NCBI GenBank assembly: GCA_025656775.1
Contig: JAHXHI010000104.1
Coordinates: 1-34,774 of the forward strand
Direction: 5' to 3'
DNA length: 34,774 bases
DNA from: a gamma proteobacterium symbiont of Bathyaustriella thionipta
GTDB taxonomy: Bacteria > Pseudomonadota > Gammaproteobacteria > GRL18
The notes under the pieces are model-generated. The model worked only from the letters and a program-made list of their open reading frames with translations, searched no databases and was not told where the DNA came from. Shown here piece by piece: positions 7,457-18,131 of the stretch. Both the position numbers and the translations under genes were made by a program. The stretch's first letter is position 1. Each line of letters begins with the position of its first letter.

Positions 7457-10400
7457 ATGACTGACTTATCAAAAAAAATATTAACCAATATTCGTGAAAT
7501 TCCGTATAACTATACCTCTTTTTCCGATCGTGAAATTATTATCCGATTTCTGGGTGAAAAAGCCTGGGATGTACTCAATACACTTCGTTCTAAACGAGTG
7601 ACCGGGCGTTCAGCAAGAATGCTCTTTGAGGTATTGGGTGATATTTGGGTGGTGTCACGAAATCCGTTTATTGAAGATGACTTAATTGAAAACCCAAAAC
7701 GTCGTGATGCCTTATTAGAAGCGCTGAATCATCGCTTAACCCAGATTCGTTTACGTGCTGACGGCAATAAATCTGTGCTGGAGCTCTTATCCCGAACAGA
7801 AAAAGCGGTTAATGAATTTAAAGTCTGGTTAATTGAAAGTGAGATTAAACGCCGTAAAGTTTATAAAAAACTCATTAAAGTAACACGCAAAGATAATATT
7901 TGCTTTGATGGCTTGTCTCGGGTGAGCCATGTGACGGATGCCAGTGACTGGCGTGTTGAATTTCCTTTTGTGGTGCTGACACCTGATACAGAAGATGAAG
8001 TACAGACACTCGTGCAAGGCTGTATTGACCTGGGTTTGGCAATTATTCCCCGTGGCGGGGGGACCGGTTACACTGGTGGAGCGGTGCCTCTTAGCGCTAA
8101 CTCGGTGGTTATTAATACCGAAAAATTAGATTCTTTGGGCAAGGTGGTTCAACAGTCTATTACTTGTCGAACAGATGAACAGGCTGATGCCTGTGAAATA
8201 ATGGTACCAACTGCTGCAACGGGAGCGGGTGTCGTCACACGACGAGTCTCTGATTTGGCTGACGAGCAGGGACTGGTTTTCGCTGTTGACCCAACCTCTC
8301 AGGATGCCTCCTGTATTGGTGGTAATATTGCGATGAATGCCGGTGGTAAAAAAGCAGTTATGTGGGGCACGACACTGGATAATCTGCTTTCCTGGAAAAT
8401 GGTGACACCAGACGCACGCTGGATGACTGTTGAGCGTCTGGAGCATAATCTGGGCAAGATTCATGAACTGAAAATAGCACGTTTTAAAGTCACTCGTTTT
8501 GCCTCTAATGGTAAAGACATTGATAGCGAAAAGATCCTTGAAATTCCGGGTAAAGAGCTGCGTAAACAGGGCTTAGGTAAAGATGTGACCAATAAATTTT
8601 TGGGTGGCTTACCAGCTGTTCAAAAAGAAGGTTGTGATGGTATTGTGACTTCTGCGGTGTTTATTTTACATAAAATGCCAGCACATGTTCGAACTATTTG
8701 TATGGAATTCTTTGGTTCTGATATGGGTAATTCAGTCCCTGCTATTGTAGAAACTATTGACTACCTTAAAACCCAAAAGAATATTGTTCTGGCTGGATTA
8801 GAACATCTTGATGAACGTTATATTAAAGCCGTCGGTTATTCCACCAAATCACCTAAATCTGAATTACCCAAAATGGTGTTATTAGCCGATATTGCTTCTG
8901 ATGATGAAAATGCTGTTGCTCAGGCTGCTTCTAAAGTGGTGCAGTTGGCGAATGCTCGGGACGCCGAAGGTTTTATTGCTGTCAGTCCTGAAGCAAGAAA
9001 ATATTTTTGGTTAGATAGAGCACGAACTGCAGCAATTGCCTCACATACCAATGCCTTTAAAGTGAATGAAGATGTGGTGATTCCACTGGATAAATTGGCA
9101 GAATATACCTTGGGTATTGAGCGTATTAACATTATTCATTCGATAAAAAATAAATTAAAAATTATTCATGCAGTAGATAATTATCTGCACACCGATCTGA
9201 AAATGACTTCAGATAATCCTGATTTCGAAGGTTCTTCAGAAGCTGAGCATATTATTCAGGACAAAAAAGAAGCCGCCTTAAAATTAACTTCTGAAATTCA
9301 ACTGCGTTGGAATACGCTGCTTAAAAATCTGGATACACCAGCACAGCAATTTAGTCATAAAATTAGCACCGAACACCTGTTATTCCAATGTGATGACAAT
9401 AAAAACATGACTTTTTTTGAGTTGTTACAAAAAAGAATTCTCAGGATATCTTATCGTGATGAAGTTGAAAAACCACTGAAGGAACTGTTTAGTGGTCTTA
9501 ACCTGTCAGATGTGAATGAGCATCTGGATCAAATTCATGCCGAGATACGCCCAGGACGTTTATTTGTAGCGACCCATATGCATGCTGGTGATGGCAATGT
9601 ACATACCAATATTCCAGTGCATTCTAATGACTATGAAATGCTGCACACTGCAGAAAAAGTCGTGGCAGAAATTATGGCTTTAGCAGAGTCGCTGGGTGGG
9701 GTTATCTCTGGCGAACATGGTATTGGTATTACCAAACTGCAGTTTTTAGGTGATGATATATTATCGGCTTTTAAAGGCTACAAAGATCAGGTTGATCCTG
9801 ATAATCATTTTAATCCAGGTAAACTGATGGTCGGTTCCGGCCTGGAAAAAGCCTATACTCCGTCATTACAGTTATTGCAGCAAGAAGCGTTGATTCTTGA
9901 AGCCAGTGAACTGGGTTCTTTGAATAACGAGATTAAAGACTGTCTACGCTGTGGTAAATGTAAGCCTGTGTGTAATACACATATTCCCAGAGCTAACCTG
10001 CTTTATTCTCCTCGTAATAAAATCCTGGGTACAGGATTGATCATGGAGGCCTTCCTCTATGAAGAACAAACGCGACGGGGTATTTCACTGCGACATTTTG
10101 ATGAAATGAATGATGTGGCTGATCACTGTACGGTCTGTCATAAATGCTTGAATCCTTGTCCTGTGAATATTGACTTTGGTGATGTGTCGATTCGTATGCG
10201 TACCATTTTGCGTAATCACAAGCAAAGGCGTTTTTCTCTCACCAGTAAAGCCGCGATGGCATTTCTGAATGTAACCGACCCTTCTACCATCAAAATGATG
10301 CGTAAGGTCATGATTGAATGGTCATATAAAGGTCAGCGTCTGGGACATAAACTGGCTAAACATTTTGGCTTGATTCCCAAGGGAAAACAGCCTCATGTGA

Positions 10401-11374
10401 CACATGGAAAAATGCCTATCAAAGCACAAGTGGTTAATTTTGTTAAAAAACCCATGCCTTCAGATATTCCAAGCCAGACAACAAGGCAATTGCTAGGAAT
10501 TGAAGACAGTACTACGATTCCAATATTAAGGAATGCAGGCAAACTCAATGGTGCTGAAGAGACTGATGCAGTTTTTTATTTTCCCGGTTGTGGTTCAGAA
10601 CGATTATTTAGTCAGATTGGTATGGCGACTTTAGCGATGTTATACCATGCCGGTGCACAGACAGTATTACCTCCCAGTTATCTCTGCTGTGGTTATCCGC
10701 AAACTGCGGGTGGTGAAGAGGTAAAAGGGCAGGCAATATCTACAGAAAACCAGGTATTATTTCATCGTATAGCCAATACATTAAACTATATGGATATAAA
10801 AACCGTTTTAGTGTCATGTGGTACCTGCATGGATCAATTACTGCATTATCAATTCCAGAAAATATTTCCTGATTGCCGGTTATTGGATATTCATGAATAT
10901 CTGGCAGAAAAGGGATATAGTCTGGATGCAGAACATCAGGCCGTTGGCTATATCTATCATGATCCCTGCCATACACCTATTAAGACTGAACAGCCCTTGA
11001 ATGTCGCTAAATCAATTTTAGGAGACAATGTTGTATTATCTGATCGGTGTTGTGGTGAGTCAGGTACTTTAGCGGTCTCAAGACCGGATATTTCGACCCA
11101 GCTGCGCTATCGTAAACAAGAAGAATTAAGTAATAATATCAGCAGCCTGACTGAAAGCACACGCGCTATAAATGATGGCTTGCCGAAGGAACAGCCCAAA
11201 CTGGTTACGACCTGCCCGGCCTGTCAACAAGGTTTAAATCGCTACCGTGGAGAAACCGGCATGACAGCGGAATATATTGTAGTGGAATTGTGTCAGAAAA
11301 TATTAGGTGATAATTGGCAAAAACAGTTTATTGAAGACGTTGCTAATGGTGGTATAGAAAGAGTCTTATTGTAG
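7457..11374 (+). CDS. DUF3683-type FAD-linked oxidase / Fe-S / CCG-domain fusion oxidoreductase (about 1305 aa)
   Basis: N-terminal DUF3683-like region; FAD-binding [18 protein letters not shown] oxidase C-terminal [10 protein letters not shown]...[11 protein letters not shown]; 4Fe-4[12 protein letters not shown] and [16 protein letters not shown] motifs LCCGYP and RCCGESG. Start 7457 chosen because the track ORF start (7328) reads through the REP element. Confidence 0.85.
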   Translation: MTDLSKKILTNIREIPYNYTSFSDREIIIRFLGEKAWDVLNTLRSKRVTGRSARMLFEVLGDIWVVSRNPFIEDDLIENPKRRDALLEALNHRLTQIRLRADGNKSVLELLSRTEKAVNEFKVWLIESEIKRRKVYKKLIKVTRKDNICFDGLSRVSHVTDASDWRVEFPFVVLTPDTEDEVQTLVQGCIDLGLAIIPRGGGTGYTGGAVPLSANSVVINTEKLDSLGKVVQQSITCRTDEQADACEIMVPTAATGAGVVTRRVSDLADEQGLVFAVDPTSQDASCIGGNIAMNAGGKKAVMWGTTLDNLLSWKMVTPDARWMTVERLEHNLGKIHELKIARFKVTRFASNGKDIDSEKILEIPGKELRKQGLGKDVTNKFLGGLPAVQKEGCDGIVTSAVFILHKMPAHVRTICMEFFGSDMGNSVPAIVETIDYLKTQKNIVLAGLEHLDERYIKAVGYSTKSPKSELPKMVLLADIASDDENAVAQAASKVVQLANARDAEGFIAVSPEARKYFWLDRARTAAIASHTNAFKVNEDVVIPLDKLAEYTLGIERINIIHSIKNKLKIIHAVDNYLHTDLKMTSDNPDFEGSSEAEHIIQDKKEAALKLTSEIQLRWNTLLKNLDTPAQQFSHKISTEHLLFQCDDNKNMTFFELLQKRILRISYRDEVEKPLKELFSGLNLSDVNEHLDQIHAEIRPGRLFVATHMHAGDGNVHTNIPVHSNDYEMLHTAEKVVAEIMALAESLGGVISGEHGIGITKLQFLGDDILSAFKGYKDQVDPDNHFNPGKLMVGSGLEKAYTPSLQLLQQEALILEASELGSLNNEIKDCLRCGKCKPVCNTHIPRANLLYSPRNKILGTGLIMEAFLYEEQTRRGISLRHFDEMNDVADHCTVCHKCLNPCPVNIDFGDVSIRMRTILRNHKQRRFSLTSKAAMAFLNVTDPSTIKMMRKVMIEWSYKGQRLGHKLAKHFGLIPKGKQPHVTHGKMPIKAQVVNFVKKPMPSDIPSQTTRQLLGIEDSTTIPILRNAGKLNGAEETDAVFYFPGCGSERLFSQIGMATLAMLYHAGAQTVLPPSYLCCGYPQTAGGEEVKGQAISTENQVLFHRIANTLNYMDIKTVLVSCGTCMDQLLHYQFQKIFPDCRLLDIHEYLAEKGYSLDAEHQAVGYIYHDPCHTPIKTEQPLNVAKSILGDNVVLSDRCCGESGTLAVSRPDISTQLRYRKQEELSNNISSLTESTRAINDGLPKEQPKLVTTCPACQQGLNRYRGETGMTAEYIVVELCQKILGDNWQKQFIEDVANGGIERVLL

Positions 11375-11448
11375 AAGGGATTATAGAATAGCGTTGCCTG
11401 GTTGATAATCTGGAAAACTTAATCAACCGGGCAATTTTTGCATGAAGC

Positions 11449-12105
11449 TTAAAAGCCTTCTTTTACGCCATTGGGTGTTCCCACTAGCAGTACATCAGCA
11501 GGGCGCATAGCAAACAAACCATTAGTGACCACACCCACAATATCATTGAGTTGTTCTTCGAGCTTCACAGGTTCCATGATCTCCATACCATGCACATCAA
11601 GAATGACATTACCATTGTCAGTGGTGAAACCTTCTCGCAGCACGGGTTCGCCACCCAGTTTCACAATTTCTCTGGCAACATAGCTGCGAGCCATTGGAAT
11701 CACTTCAACCGGTAAAGGGAATTTACCCATATAGCTGACGAGTTTGCTTTCATCGACGATGCAGACAAACTTATCAGCTACTGCTGCAACGATTTTTTCA
11801 CGAGTTAATGCACCGCCGCCGCCTTTTATTAGGTGCAAAGCCTTATTGGTTTCATCAGCACCATCAATATAAACAGACATTTCACTGACTGAGTTCAAAT
11901 CAAAGACTTCGATCCCATGTCCACGTAAACGTTCTGCCGTTGCTTCTGAACTTGCGACAGCACCTTCAATTTTATGTTTAATTTTGGCCAGTTCATCGAT
12001 AAAGAAATTAGCAGTAGAACCTGTGCCAACACCAATAATCGTATCAGGTACAACATGTTCAATTGCTGCTTGTGCAACGGCTTGTTTCATTTCATCTTGA
12101 TTCAT
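11449..12105 (-). CDS. rpiA: Ribose-5-phosphate isomerase A
   Basis: [46 protein letters not shown]. Confidence 0.97.
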   Translation of the reverse strand: MNQDEMKQAVAQAAIEHVVPDTIIGVGTGSTANFFIDELAKIKHKIEGAVASSEATAERLRGHGIEVFDLNSVSEMSVYIDGADETNKALHLIKGGGGALTREKIVAAVADKFVCIVDESKLVSYMGKFPLPVEVIPMARSYVAREIVKLGGEPVLREGFTTDNGNVILDVHGMEIMEPVKLEEQLNDIVGVVTNGLFAMRPADVLLVGTPNGVKEGF

Positions 12106-12206
12106 TTATTTCTCCAAATATCACCAGCCAATAGAGTAGTGACTTATTGTTATAATCTGTATTTTGTGGAGTATTATCCTTGATTTACAAATAAATCACC
12201 AGAATA

Positions 12207-12232
12207 TATCAATGGGGTCAGAGTGAATTGAT
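12207..12232 (+). repeat. Orphan REP-like element copy 3
   Basis: TATCAATGGGGTCAGAGTGAATTGAT; palindromic flanks extend to ATATCAAT/ATTGATAT; no transposase alongside. Confidence 0.8.
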
Positions 12233-12274
12233 ATGCAATAGACATATTCTGAAAATATTGGTAATTTAGCGGCT

Positions 12275-13789
12275 ATGTTAGAAAGTTATGTAAAAAAGAT
12301 ACTTAAAGCGCGTGTTTACGAAATTGTCGATAAGGTACCGTTGGATTCAGCCGTTAATTTATCACTGCGTACAAACAATAAAATCCTGTTAAAAAGAGAA
12401 GATCTGCAGCCGGTTTTTTCCTTTAAACTGCGTGGTGCCTATAACAAAATGGTACAGCTGAGTCAGGAAGAAAAAGACCATGGGGTTATTGCCGCATCAG
12501 CAGGCAATCATGCTCAGGGGGTTGCTCTGTCTGCTAATAAAATTGGTGTTGAGGCAGTCATTGTGATGCCTAAAACAACGCCTGACATTAAAGTGACAGC
12601 TGTTAAGCGCTTAGGCGGTAAAGTCGTATTATTTGGTAATAGTTATGATGAGGCCTATCAACATGCCCGGCAGCTTGAAAAAGTGGAGGGCTGGACTTTT
12701 ATTCATCCCTATGATGATCCCGATGTCATAGCCGGACAAGGCACTATTGCGATGGAAATTATGCAGCAATGTGACGTTGAGCCTGAAGCTATCTTTGTTC
12801 CAGTTGGTGGTGGTGGTTTGATTGCCGGTGTTGCGGCTTATGTGAAATATCTTTATCCACAGATTAAAATTATTGGGGTCGAACCCGATGATGCAAGTTC
12901 GATGCATGATGCCTTAATCGCCAAAAAACGCATCACATTAGATCAGGTGGGTATTTTTGCTGATGGTGTTGCAGTTAAACAGGTGGGTGAAGAAACTTTC
13001 AGGGTGGCCGAACAGTGTGTTGATGATGTGATTCTGGTAAATGCTGATGAAATCTGTGCTGCTATCAAAGACATTTTTGATGATACCCGTACAGTGACTG
13101 AACCCGCAGGAGCACTTGCTGTGGCGGGTCTGAAAAAATATATTAAAAAGCATGATATCAATAACCAAACGTTTGTGGCGATTAATAGTGGTGCCAACAT
13201 CAATTTTGATCGTTTACGTCATGTGGCTGAACGTGCCGAATTAGGTGAACATAGAGAATTACTTTTTTCAGCGACAATTGATGAACGTCCAGGCAGTTTT
13301 CTTAAATTCTGCAAAATTGTCGGCACTCGGGGGATCACAGAATTCAATTATCGTTATTCACATGATTCCCTGGCTCATGTGTTTGTCGGTGTTAAAGCCT
13401 CCCATGCTGAAGAAGAAAAAGTAGTGCTTTTTGAGGCATTGGCTAAAAAAGGCTATTCTGTCATTGATCTCAGTGATAATGAAATTGCTAAACTGCATTT
13501 GCGCCATATGGTCGGTGGACATGCACCTGAAGCCCATAATGAACATCTCTATCGCTTTGAATTTCCTGAACGTCCCGGCGCATTATTGCGTTTTTTAAGT
13601 GGCATGGGACAAAACTGGAACATTAGCTTGTTTCATTACCGTAATCATGGTGCTGCATTTGGCCGTGTACTTGCAGGTATACAGGTTCCTGATGAGGATT
13701 TGATAGCCTTTCATCAATATCTGGATGACCTGGGATATAACTATTGGGATGAAACCCAGAACCCAGCCTACAAAGAATTTCTGGGTTAA
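12275..13789 (+). CDS. ilvA: Threonine ammonia-lyase, biosynthetic
   Basis: KREDLQPVFSFKLRGAYNKM (PLP lysine region), SAGNHAQGVA, PVGGGGLIAGVA, two C-terminal regulatory (ACT-like) regions. Confidence 0.97.
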   Translation: MLESYVKKILKARVYEIVDKVPLDSAVNLSLRTNNKILLKREDLQPVFSFKLRGAYNKMVQLSQEEKDHGVIAASAGNHAQGVALSANKIGVEAVIVMPKTTPDIKVTAVKRLGGKVVLFGNSYDEAYQHARQLEKVEGWTFIHPYDDPDVIAGQGTIAMEIMQQCDVEPEAIFVPVGGGGLIAGVAAYVKYLYPQIKIIGVEPDDASSMHDALIAKKRITLDQVGIFADGVAVKQVGEETFRVAEQCVDDVILVNADEICAAIKDIFDDTRTVTEPAGALAVAGLKKYIKKHDINNQTFVAINSGANINFDRLRHVAERAELGEHRELLFSATIDERPGSFLKFCKIVGTRGITEFNYRYSHDSLAHVFVGVKASHAEEEKVVLFEALAKKGYSVIDLSDNEIAKLHLRHMVGGHAPEAHNEHLYRFEFPERPGALLRFLSGMGQNWNISLFHYRNHGAAFGRVLAGIQVPDEDLIAFHQYLDDLGYNYWDETQNPAYKEFLG

Positions 13790-13883
13790 TCCTTGAAAAT
13801 GTAGGAAAACCCTTGCATTAAAATATAAATATTGGCAATATACCTACAAGTAATAGGGGTAGTGTATTTTTTATACCCATAAT

Positions 13884-13971
13884 ACAGGATAAACTAGAGT
13901 AAGAAATAAATTTCAACTCTACCTAACACAGGATAAAGTAGAGTAAGAAATAAATTTCAACTCTACCTAAT
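13884..13971. repeat. Two tandem copies of a 44-bp hairpin-forming unit
   Basis: acaggataaa[c/g]tagagtaagaaataaatttcaactctacctaa repeated with period 44; copy 2 forms GTAGAGTaaGAAATaaATTTCaACTCTAC. Confidence 0.9.
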
Positions 13972-14103
13972 AATAAAAACTAATAAAATAAAGTAATTTC
14001 TTTGAAGGGGTTTGAGTGAATTATTATAGCTCATATAGTGTAAAAAAATAGTGGCTTAAAGAACTGTTTTGGGCCTGATAAGCGTTTGGTTCGTAAAACA
14101 TTA

Positions 14104-14205
14104 ATGAATAAAAAAAGCGGTTTTAAACAAGATCCATTGATTGTTTTAACTTATTTTGTTTTAGCCGGTGTGCTGATTAGCGGTTTTGCTTCATTTGGTT
14201 TGTAA
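14104..14205 (+). CDS. Possible 33-aa single-pass membrane microprotein
   Basis: MNKKSGFKQDPLIVLTYFVLAGVLISGFASFGL*; basic N-terminus then hydrophobic helix; no clear Shine-Dalgarno. Confidence 0.35.
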   Translation: MNKKSGFKQDPLIVLTYFVLAGVLISGFASFGL

Positions 14206-14210
14206 GTCTA

Positions 14211-14840
14211 TTACCGGTTAAAATAGTTCAATCGTCTTTCAGTGACGATGGCATTTAAAGCAATATCCCAGGTGTGAGACTCCAGTTTCTTTACTCGTTG
14301 TATTTCATGTGCTATGCCGACAAACTTTGGTTTTAAAGCCCGGGATTTTATATCGCCTGACTTTAAATGTTGTAGTGCGCGATCGTAATAGCCTCCTCCC
14401 ATACCCATCCGATTTCCTTGTTCATCAAAGCCAACCAGTGGTGCCAGAACCAGGTCCATTTGCTGTGCTGTTTTTAATTGTTTTTTCTGATATATCGGTT
14501 CAAGAATACCAAAGCAATTTTTTTTCAGCTGAGTTTGTGCGTCATAGGGTGCGAAATACATAATGGCATGTCTCCTGGATAAAATAACAGGCAGATAACA
14601 TTTTTTAGAGTGGCCATGCAATTTATTGATCAAAAAAGAGAGATCAACCTCGCCATCGGCGGATAAATATAGGGCAATATGTCTAGAGTGTTTATAAAAC
14701 TTTGAATGGATTATTCTTTGTGAGATCCTTTTTGCATGTTGGTGCTGCTTCATTTTAGGCAGGTGTCGCCGTTTAATACGTAAACTTTGGCGCAATGCAT
14801 AGGACTGTTGATTATAAATAACTGACTTAGAAGATGTCAT
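14211..14840 (-). CDS. fau: 5-formyltetrahydrofolate cyclo-ligase
   Basis: LVLAPLVGFDEQGNRMGMGGGYYDRAL; classical position next to 6S RNA and zapA. Confidence 0.93.
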   Translation of the reverse strand: MTSSKSVIYNQQSYALRQSLRIKRRHLPKMKQHQHAKRISQRIIHSKFYKHSRHIALYLSADGEVDLSFLINKLHGHSKKCYLPVILSRRHAIMYFAPYDAQTQLKKNCFGILEPIYQKKQLKTAQQMDLVLAPLVGFDEQGNRMGMGGGYYDRALQHLKSGDIKSRALKPKFVGIAHEIQRVKKLESHTWDIALNAIVTERRLNYFNR

Positions 14841-14885
14841 AATTTAAAGAAGACGGCTTATTGACATATAAAATAAGAGAAATAA

Positions 14886-15090
14886 AGGTGGAAGAACAAT
14901 CTAAACCGTCGCTCACTTTCGCTCTTGAACCTATCGGTTCAAGTGGAGATATGACTGATCAATTAGGCTTTCTGCTCTCTTTCTATGAAAGGGCAGGCAT
15001 GCACACATGATCAGGCGCGCATCTCCGGGGTAAAAGATTACGGCTCAAGAAGTACCCAGTAGCTAACTTGTTCAGGTAGAACTTCCACAC
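14886..15090 (-). ncRNA. ssrS: 6S RNA
   Basis: Between zapA and fau on the minus strand; contains CTTGAACCgatAGGTTCAAG hairpin as in enterobacterial 6S; closing stem GTGGAAG/CTTCCAC brackets the RNA. Ends approximate. Confidence 0.85.
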
Positions 15091-15137
15091 ACGTTAAGTA
15101 TAGCATTTTTGACTGCAAGGGTAAAAAAAGTAAAAAT

Positions 15138-15452
15138 TTAAGAGAGTTCCATTTGCTTGCTTTCATTGACAACACCATCAATTTTTTCTCTTAACTGGCG
15201 AAGGTGTTGTGTAAGCTGGTTGTCACTAACAGTCTGCTGTTGCTGTTGCAATAGCTCGTGTGCCAGATTAAGCGCGGCCATGACTGCGATACGATCACTG
15301 CCGATAACCTTGCCACTGGCTTTAATTTCAAGCATTTTGTTGTTTAATAACTTAGCAGAATCTTCAAGACTTTCCTTGTGATTGGGTGCACAGGCAATAC
15401 GGTAGTCTTTTTCCAGGATTTTGACTGTAACGGGAACGACTTCTTCTTTCAT
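15138..15452 (-). CDS. zapA: Cell division protein ZapA
   Basis: VTVKILEKDYRIACAPNHKESLEDSAKLLNNKMLEIKASGKVIGSDRIAVMAALNLAHELL. Confidence 0.93.
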   Translation of the reverse strand: MKEEVVPVTVKILEKDYRIACAPNHKESLEDSAKLLNNKMLEIKASGKVIGSDRIAVMAALNLAHELLQQQQQTVSDNQLTQHLRQLREKIDGVVNESKQMELS

Positions 15453-15682
15453 CCGTTACTCTCCATGGCTTTTAGACGATTGATAATAGCTTCAACACGG
15501 GTTCGTGCGGTTTCTGTTTTTTCCATAAGTCTGGACCGTTCAACTTGTAGAAATTCTTGTTGTGAGCGTAACTGAACGTTTTCTTCTTTGAGCTGGCTGA
15601 TGGTGTCAAGTAATATATTAACACTTTCATCCAGACGCTTGAGTTCGATATCAGTATCAGCGACTATTGCATTGTCTACCAT
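15449..15682 (-). CDS. TIGR02449-family coiled-coil protein
   Basis: LKRLDESVNILLDTISQLKEENVQLRSQQEFLQVERSRLMEKTETARTRVEAIINRLKAME; overlaps the zapA start. Confidence 0.75.
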   Translation of the reverse strand: MVDNAIVADTDIELKRLDESVNILLDTISQLKEENVQLRSQQEFLQVERSRLMEKTETARTRVEAIINRLKAMESNG

Positions 15683-15988
15683 AATGTAGAAGAACCTGTT
15701 ACATTGATTTTTATAAGAGCCCTCAGCTAAATTTTAAATTTGTCGGCTATCGTTTTGCTAACATAAAATAGCAAATAGACGTTGAAAAATTTTATATTAG
15801 ATGAGAGTTAAGCCTCTATATTAAAATTCATTGTGGCAATGGTCAATGGTTAAAACAACAATCTATAACGGAATTAGGGTTTACTGGGGTATAATTCCCG
15901 TATAAATGCAATAAATCACAAATTTTTACAGATACATGGCCTTTTAAATTAACTCGTGTGTATGTGAAACAGTGTTTCTAAAAGTAAG

Positions 15989-16621
15989 TTGAGTAATGGT
16001 ATGACGATAGAGATAAATATTGAGCAAATAAAGGCTGATCTTATCAAGCTGGATAGTGAATTATCACCCTCTGAAGTCCATGGGACGTTATGTGGTGTAT
16101 TATGCGGCAAAAGTGACATCAATGTTCATGAGTGGTTATCCCTTACATTATTAAGAGAGACTGAAAATGCTTCACAGGCTGTGATGGCTCGTGATCTATT
16201 ACTTGAGGCCATAACAGAATCATTCAAAAGTTTCTTTTTAGCAACAGTCACCGCACTTTCTGATAATAATCTTAATTTTTATCCACTTTTACCGGAAGAT
16301 GAAAGTGAATCTGTGCGACTTGAAGCCATTGCGGAATGGGCACAGGGCTTTTTAATGGGGCTCAGTCTTGCCGGGATTAAAAGTTTTTCTGAGTACCCGG
16401 AAGAAGTGACTGAATTTGTTGAGGCAATGGCATCAATTTCAACAGCGGGTGACTATGATTTGGCGGGTGACGAATCAGATGAGGAAGCCATTATTGAATT
16501 TATTGAATTTATACGCATGGGGGTTTTGTTCTTAAATGAAGAAATGAACCCAATGCGAGTGCCAGTTGATATTCCGGATTCAATTTCGGATTCACTTTCG
16601 TCTAATAAAAATGTGCATTAG
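15989..16621 (+). CDS. ygfB: UPF0149 family protein YgfB
   Basis: SPSEVHGTLCGVLCGK, WAQGFLMGLSLAG, FIEFIRMGVLFLNEEM; upstream of pepP. Confidence 0.92.
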   Translation: MSNGMTIEINIEQIKADLIKLDSELSPSEVHGTLCGVLCGKSDINVHEWLSLTLLRETENASQAVMARDLLLEAITESFKSFFLATVTALSDNNLNFYPLLPEDESESVRLEAIAEWAQGFLMGLSLAGIKSFSEYPEEVTEFVEAMASISTAGDYDLAGDESDEEAIIEFIEFIRMGVLFLNEEMNPMRVPVDIPDSISDSLSSNKNVH

Positions 16622-16654
16622 AGTTTGACCAGTAATTATTTAAACTAAAAAAAT

Positions 16655-18115
16655 ATGATTGATATAAAAGAATTTACCAAACGCAGAAAACATTTAATGC
16701 AGGATATGGGCAAAGATAGTATTGCCATTCTTGCCACAGCAGGTGAGCAGGTTAGAAATCGTGATGTGAATTATGCTTTCAGACCCGACAGTGACTTTCT
16801 TTATCTGGCCGGATTTTGGGAGCCTGAAGCGGTTTTGGTGCTTATCCCAGGTCGTAAACATGGTGAATATGTACTGTTTTGTCGGGAAAAAGATGAAACA
16901 CAGGAAATATGGCATGGCCGTCGTGCTGGTCAGGAAGGAGTACTGGACTCTTATGGTGCTGATGACTCTTTTCCTATTACGGATATTGATGAAATTTTAC
17001 CCGGTCTTATGGAAAATAAAACACGGGTATTTTATACCATGGGTATACATGCTGATTTTGATCAGCGCTTAACTGGCTGGGTTAATCAATTAAAGCAAAA
17101 AGTGCGAATGGGAATCACTGCCCCCGGTGAATTTGTGGCTTTAGACCATCTATTGCATGAGATGCGTCTGTTTAAATCGGCTACTGAAATAAAAATGATG
17201 AAAAAGGCTGCCTCAGTATCATGCAAGGCACATGAGAGATTAATTAAAATCTGTCAGCCGGAAATGCAGGAATACCAGCTTGAAGCAGAATTTGTGCATG
17301 AATGTATGTTCAACGGTTGTCGGGATCTGGCCTATCCCTCCATTGTTGGTGGTGGTGAAAATGGTTGTATTCTGCATTACACAGAAAATAATGCCACTCT
17401 CAAAGATGGTGAACTGGTACTGGTTGATGCCGGGGGTGAATATCAGGGCTATGCCTCAGATATCACCCGTACTTACCCGGTTAACGGACGCTTTTCAGCA
17501 GAGCAGAAAGCCCTTTATGAGCTGGTGCTGGAGGCACAGGCAGCGGCAATTAACATGGTATACCCTGGAAGCCACTGGAATGCCCCCCATGAAGCGGCAG
17601 TTAAGGTGATCACTAAAGGTTTAGTGCGTCTGGGTTTACTAAAAGGACGTATTGATAAGCTGATTAAAGATGAAGCCTATAAACCTTTTTATATGCACCG
17701 TACGGGACATTGGCTAGGCCTTGATGTTCATGATGTCGGTGATTATAAAGTTGATAACGAATGGCGTATGTTAGAGCCGGGTATGGTACTGACTATTGAA
17801 CCGGGTATTTATACCGGTGAGAATCGAAAAATTGCGAAAAAATGGCGCAATATCGGTATTCGTATTGAAGACGATGTGCGTGTTACACGGACAGGTCATG
17901 ACGTTCTGACACTTAAAGCCCCAAAATCCGTTGCAGCGATAGAAGCGCTAATGGCCTCAGTAAACAGGCGCTTATCTAATCCTGTTGATAATGAAGTGAT
18001 GATTAAGAAAAAAAGCGTGACAAAGAAAAAAGTGGTCAGGAAAAGTAGCCGCTTAAAAAAAGCCACCAGAAAAAAAGCGGTGCGTAAAAAAGCGATAAGC
18101 AGAAATAATAATTAG
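16655..18115 (+). CDS. pepP: Xaa-Pro aminopeptidase with Lys/Arg-rich C-terminal extension
   Basis: RRKHLMQDMG, NYAFRPDSDFLYLAGF, VDAGGEYQGYASDITRTYPV, HRTGHWLGLDVHDVG, EPGIY; tail KKKSVTKKKVVRKSSRLKKATRKKAVRKKAISRNNN. Confidence 0.95.
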   Translation: MIDIKEFTKRRKHLMQDMGKDSIAILATAGEQVRNRDVNYAFRPDSDFLYLAGFWEPEAVLVLIPGRKHGEYVLFCREKDETQEIWHGRRAGQEGVLDSYGADDSFPITDIDEILPGLMENKTRVFYTMGIHADFDQRLTGWVNQLKQKVRMGITAPGEFVALDHLLHEMRLFKSATEIKMMKKAASVSCKAHERLIKICQPEMQEYQLEAEFVHECMFNGCRDLAYPSIVGGGENGCILHYTENNATLKDGELVLVDAGGEYQGYASDITRTYPVNGRFSAEQKALYELVLEAQAAAINMVYPGSHWNAPHEAAVKVITKGLVRLGLLKGRIDKLIKDEAYKPFYMHRTGHWLGLDVHDVGDYKVDNEWRMLEPGMVLTIEPGIYTGENRKIAKKWRNIGIRIEDDVRVTRTGHDVLTLKAPKSVAAIEALMASVNRRLSNPVDNEVMIKKKSVTKKKVVRKSSRLKKATRKKAVRKKAISRNNN

Positions 18116-18131
18116 CAGGAAAGCAAGCTGA

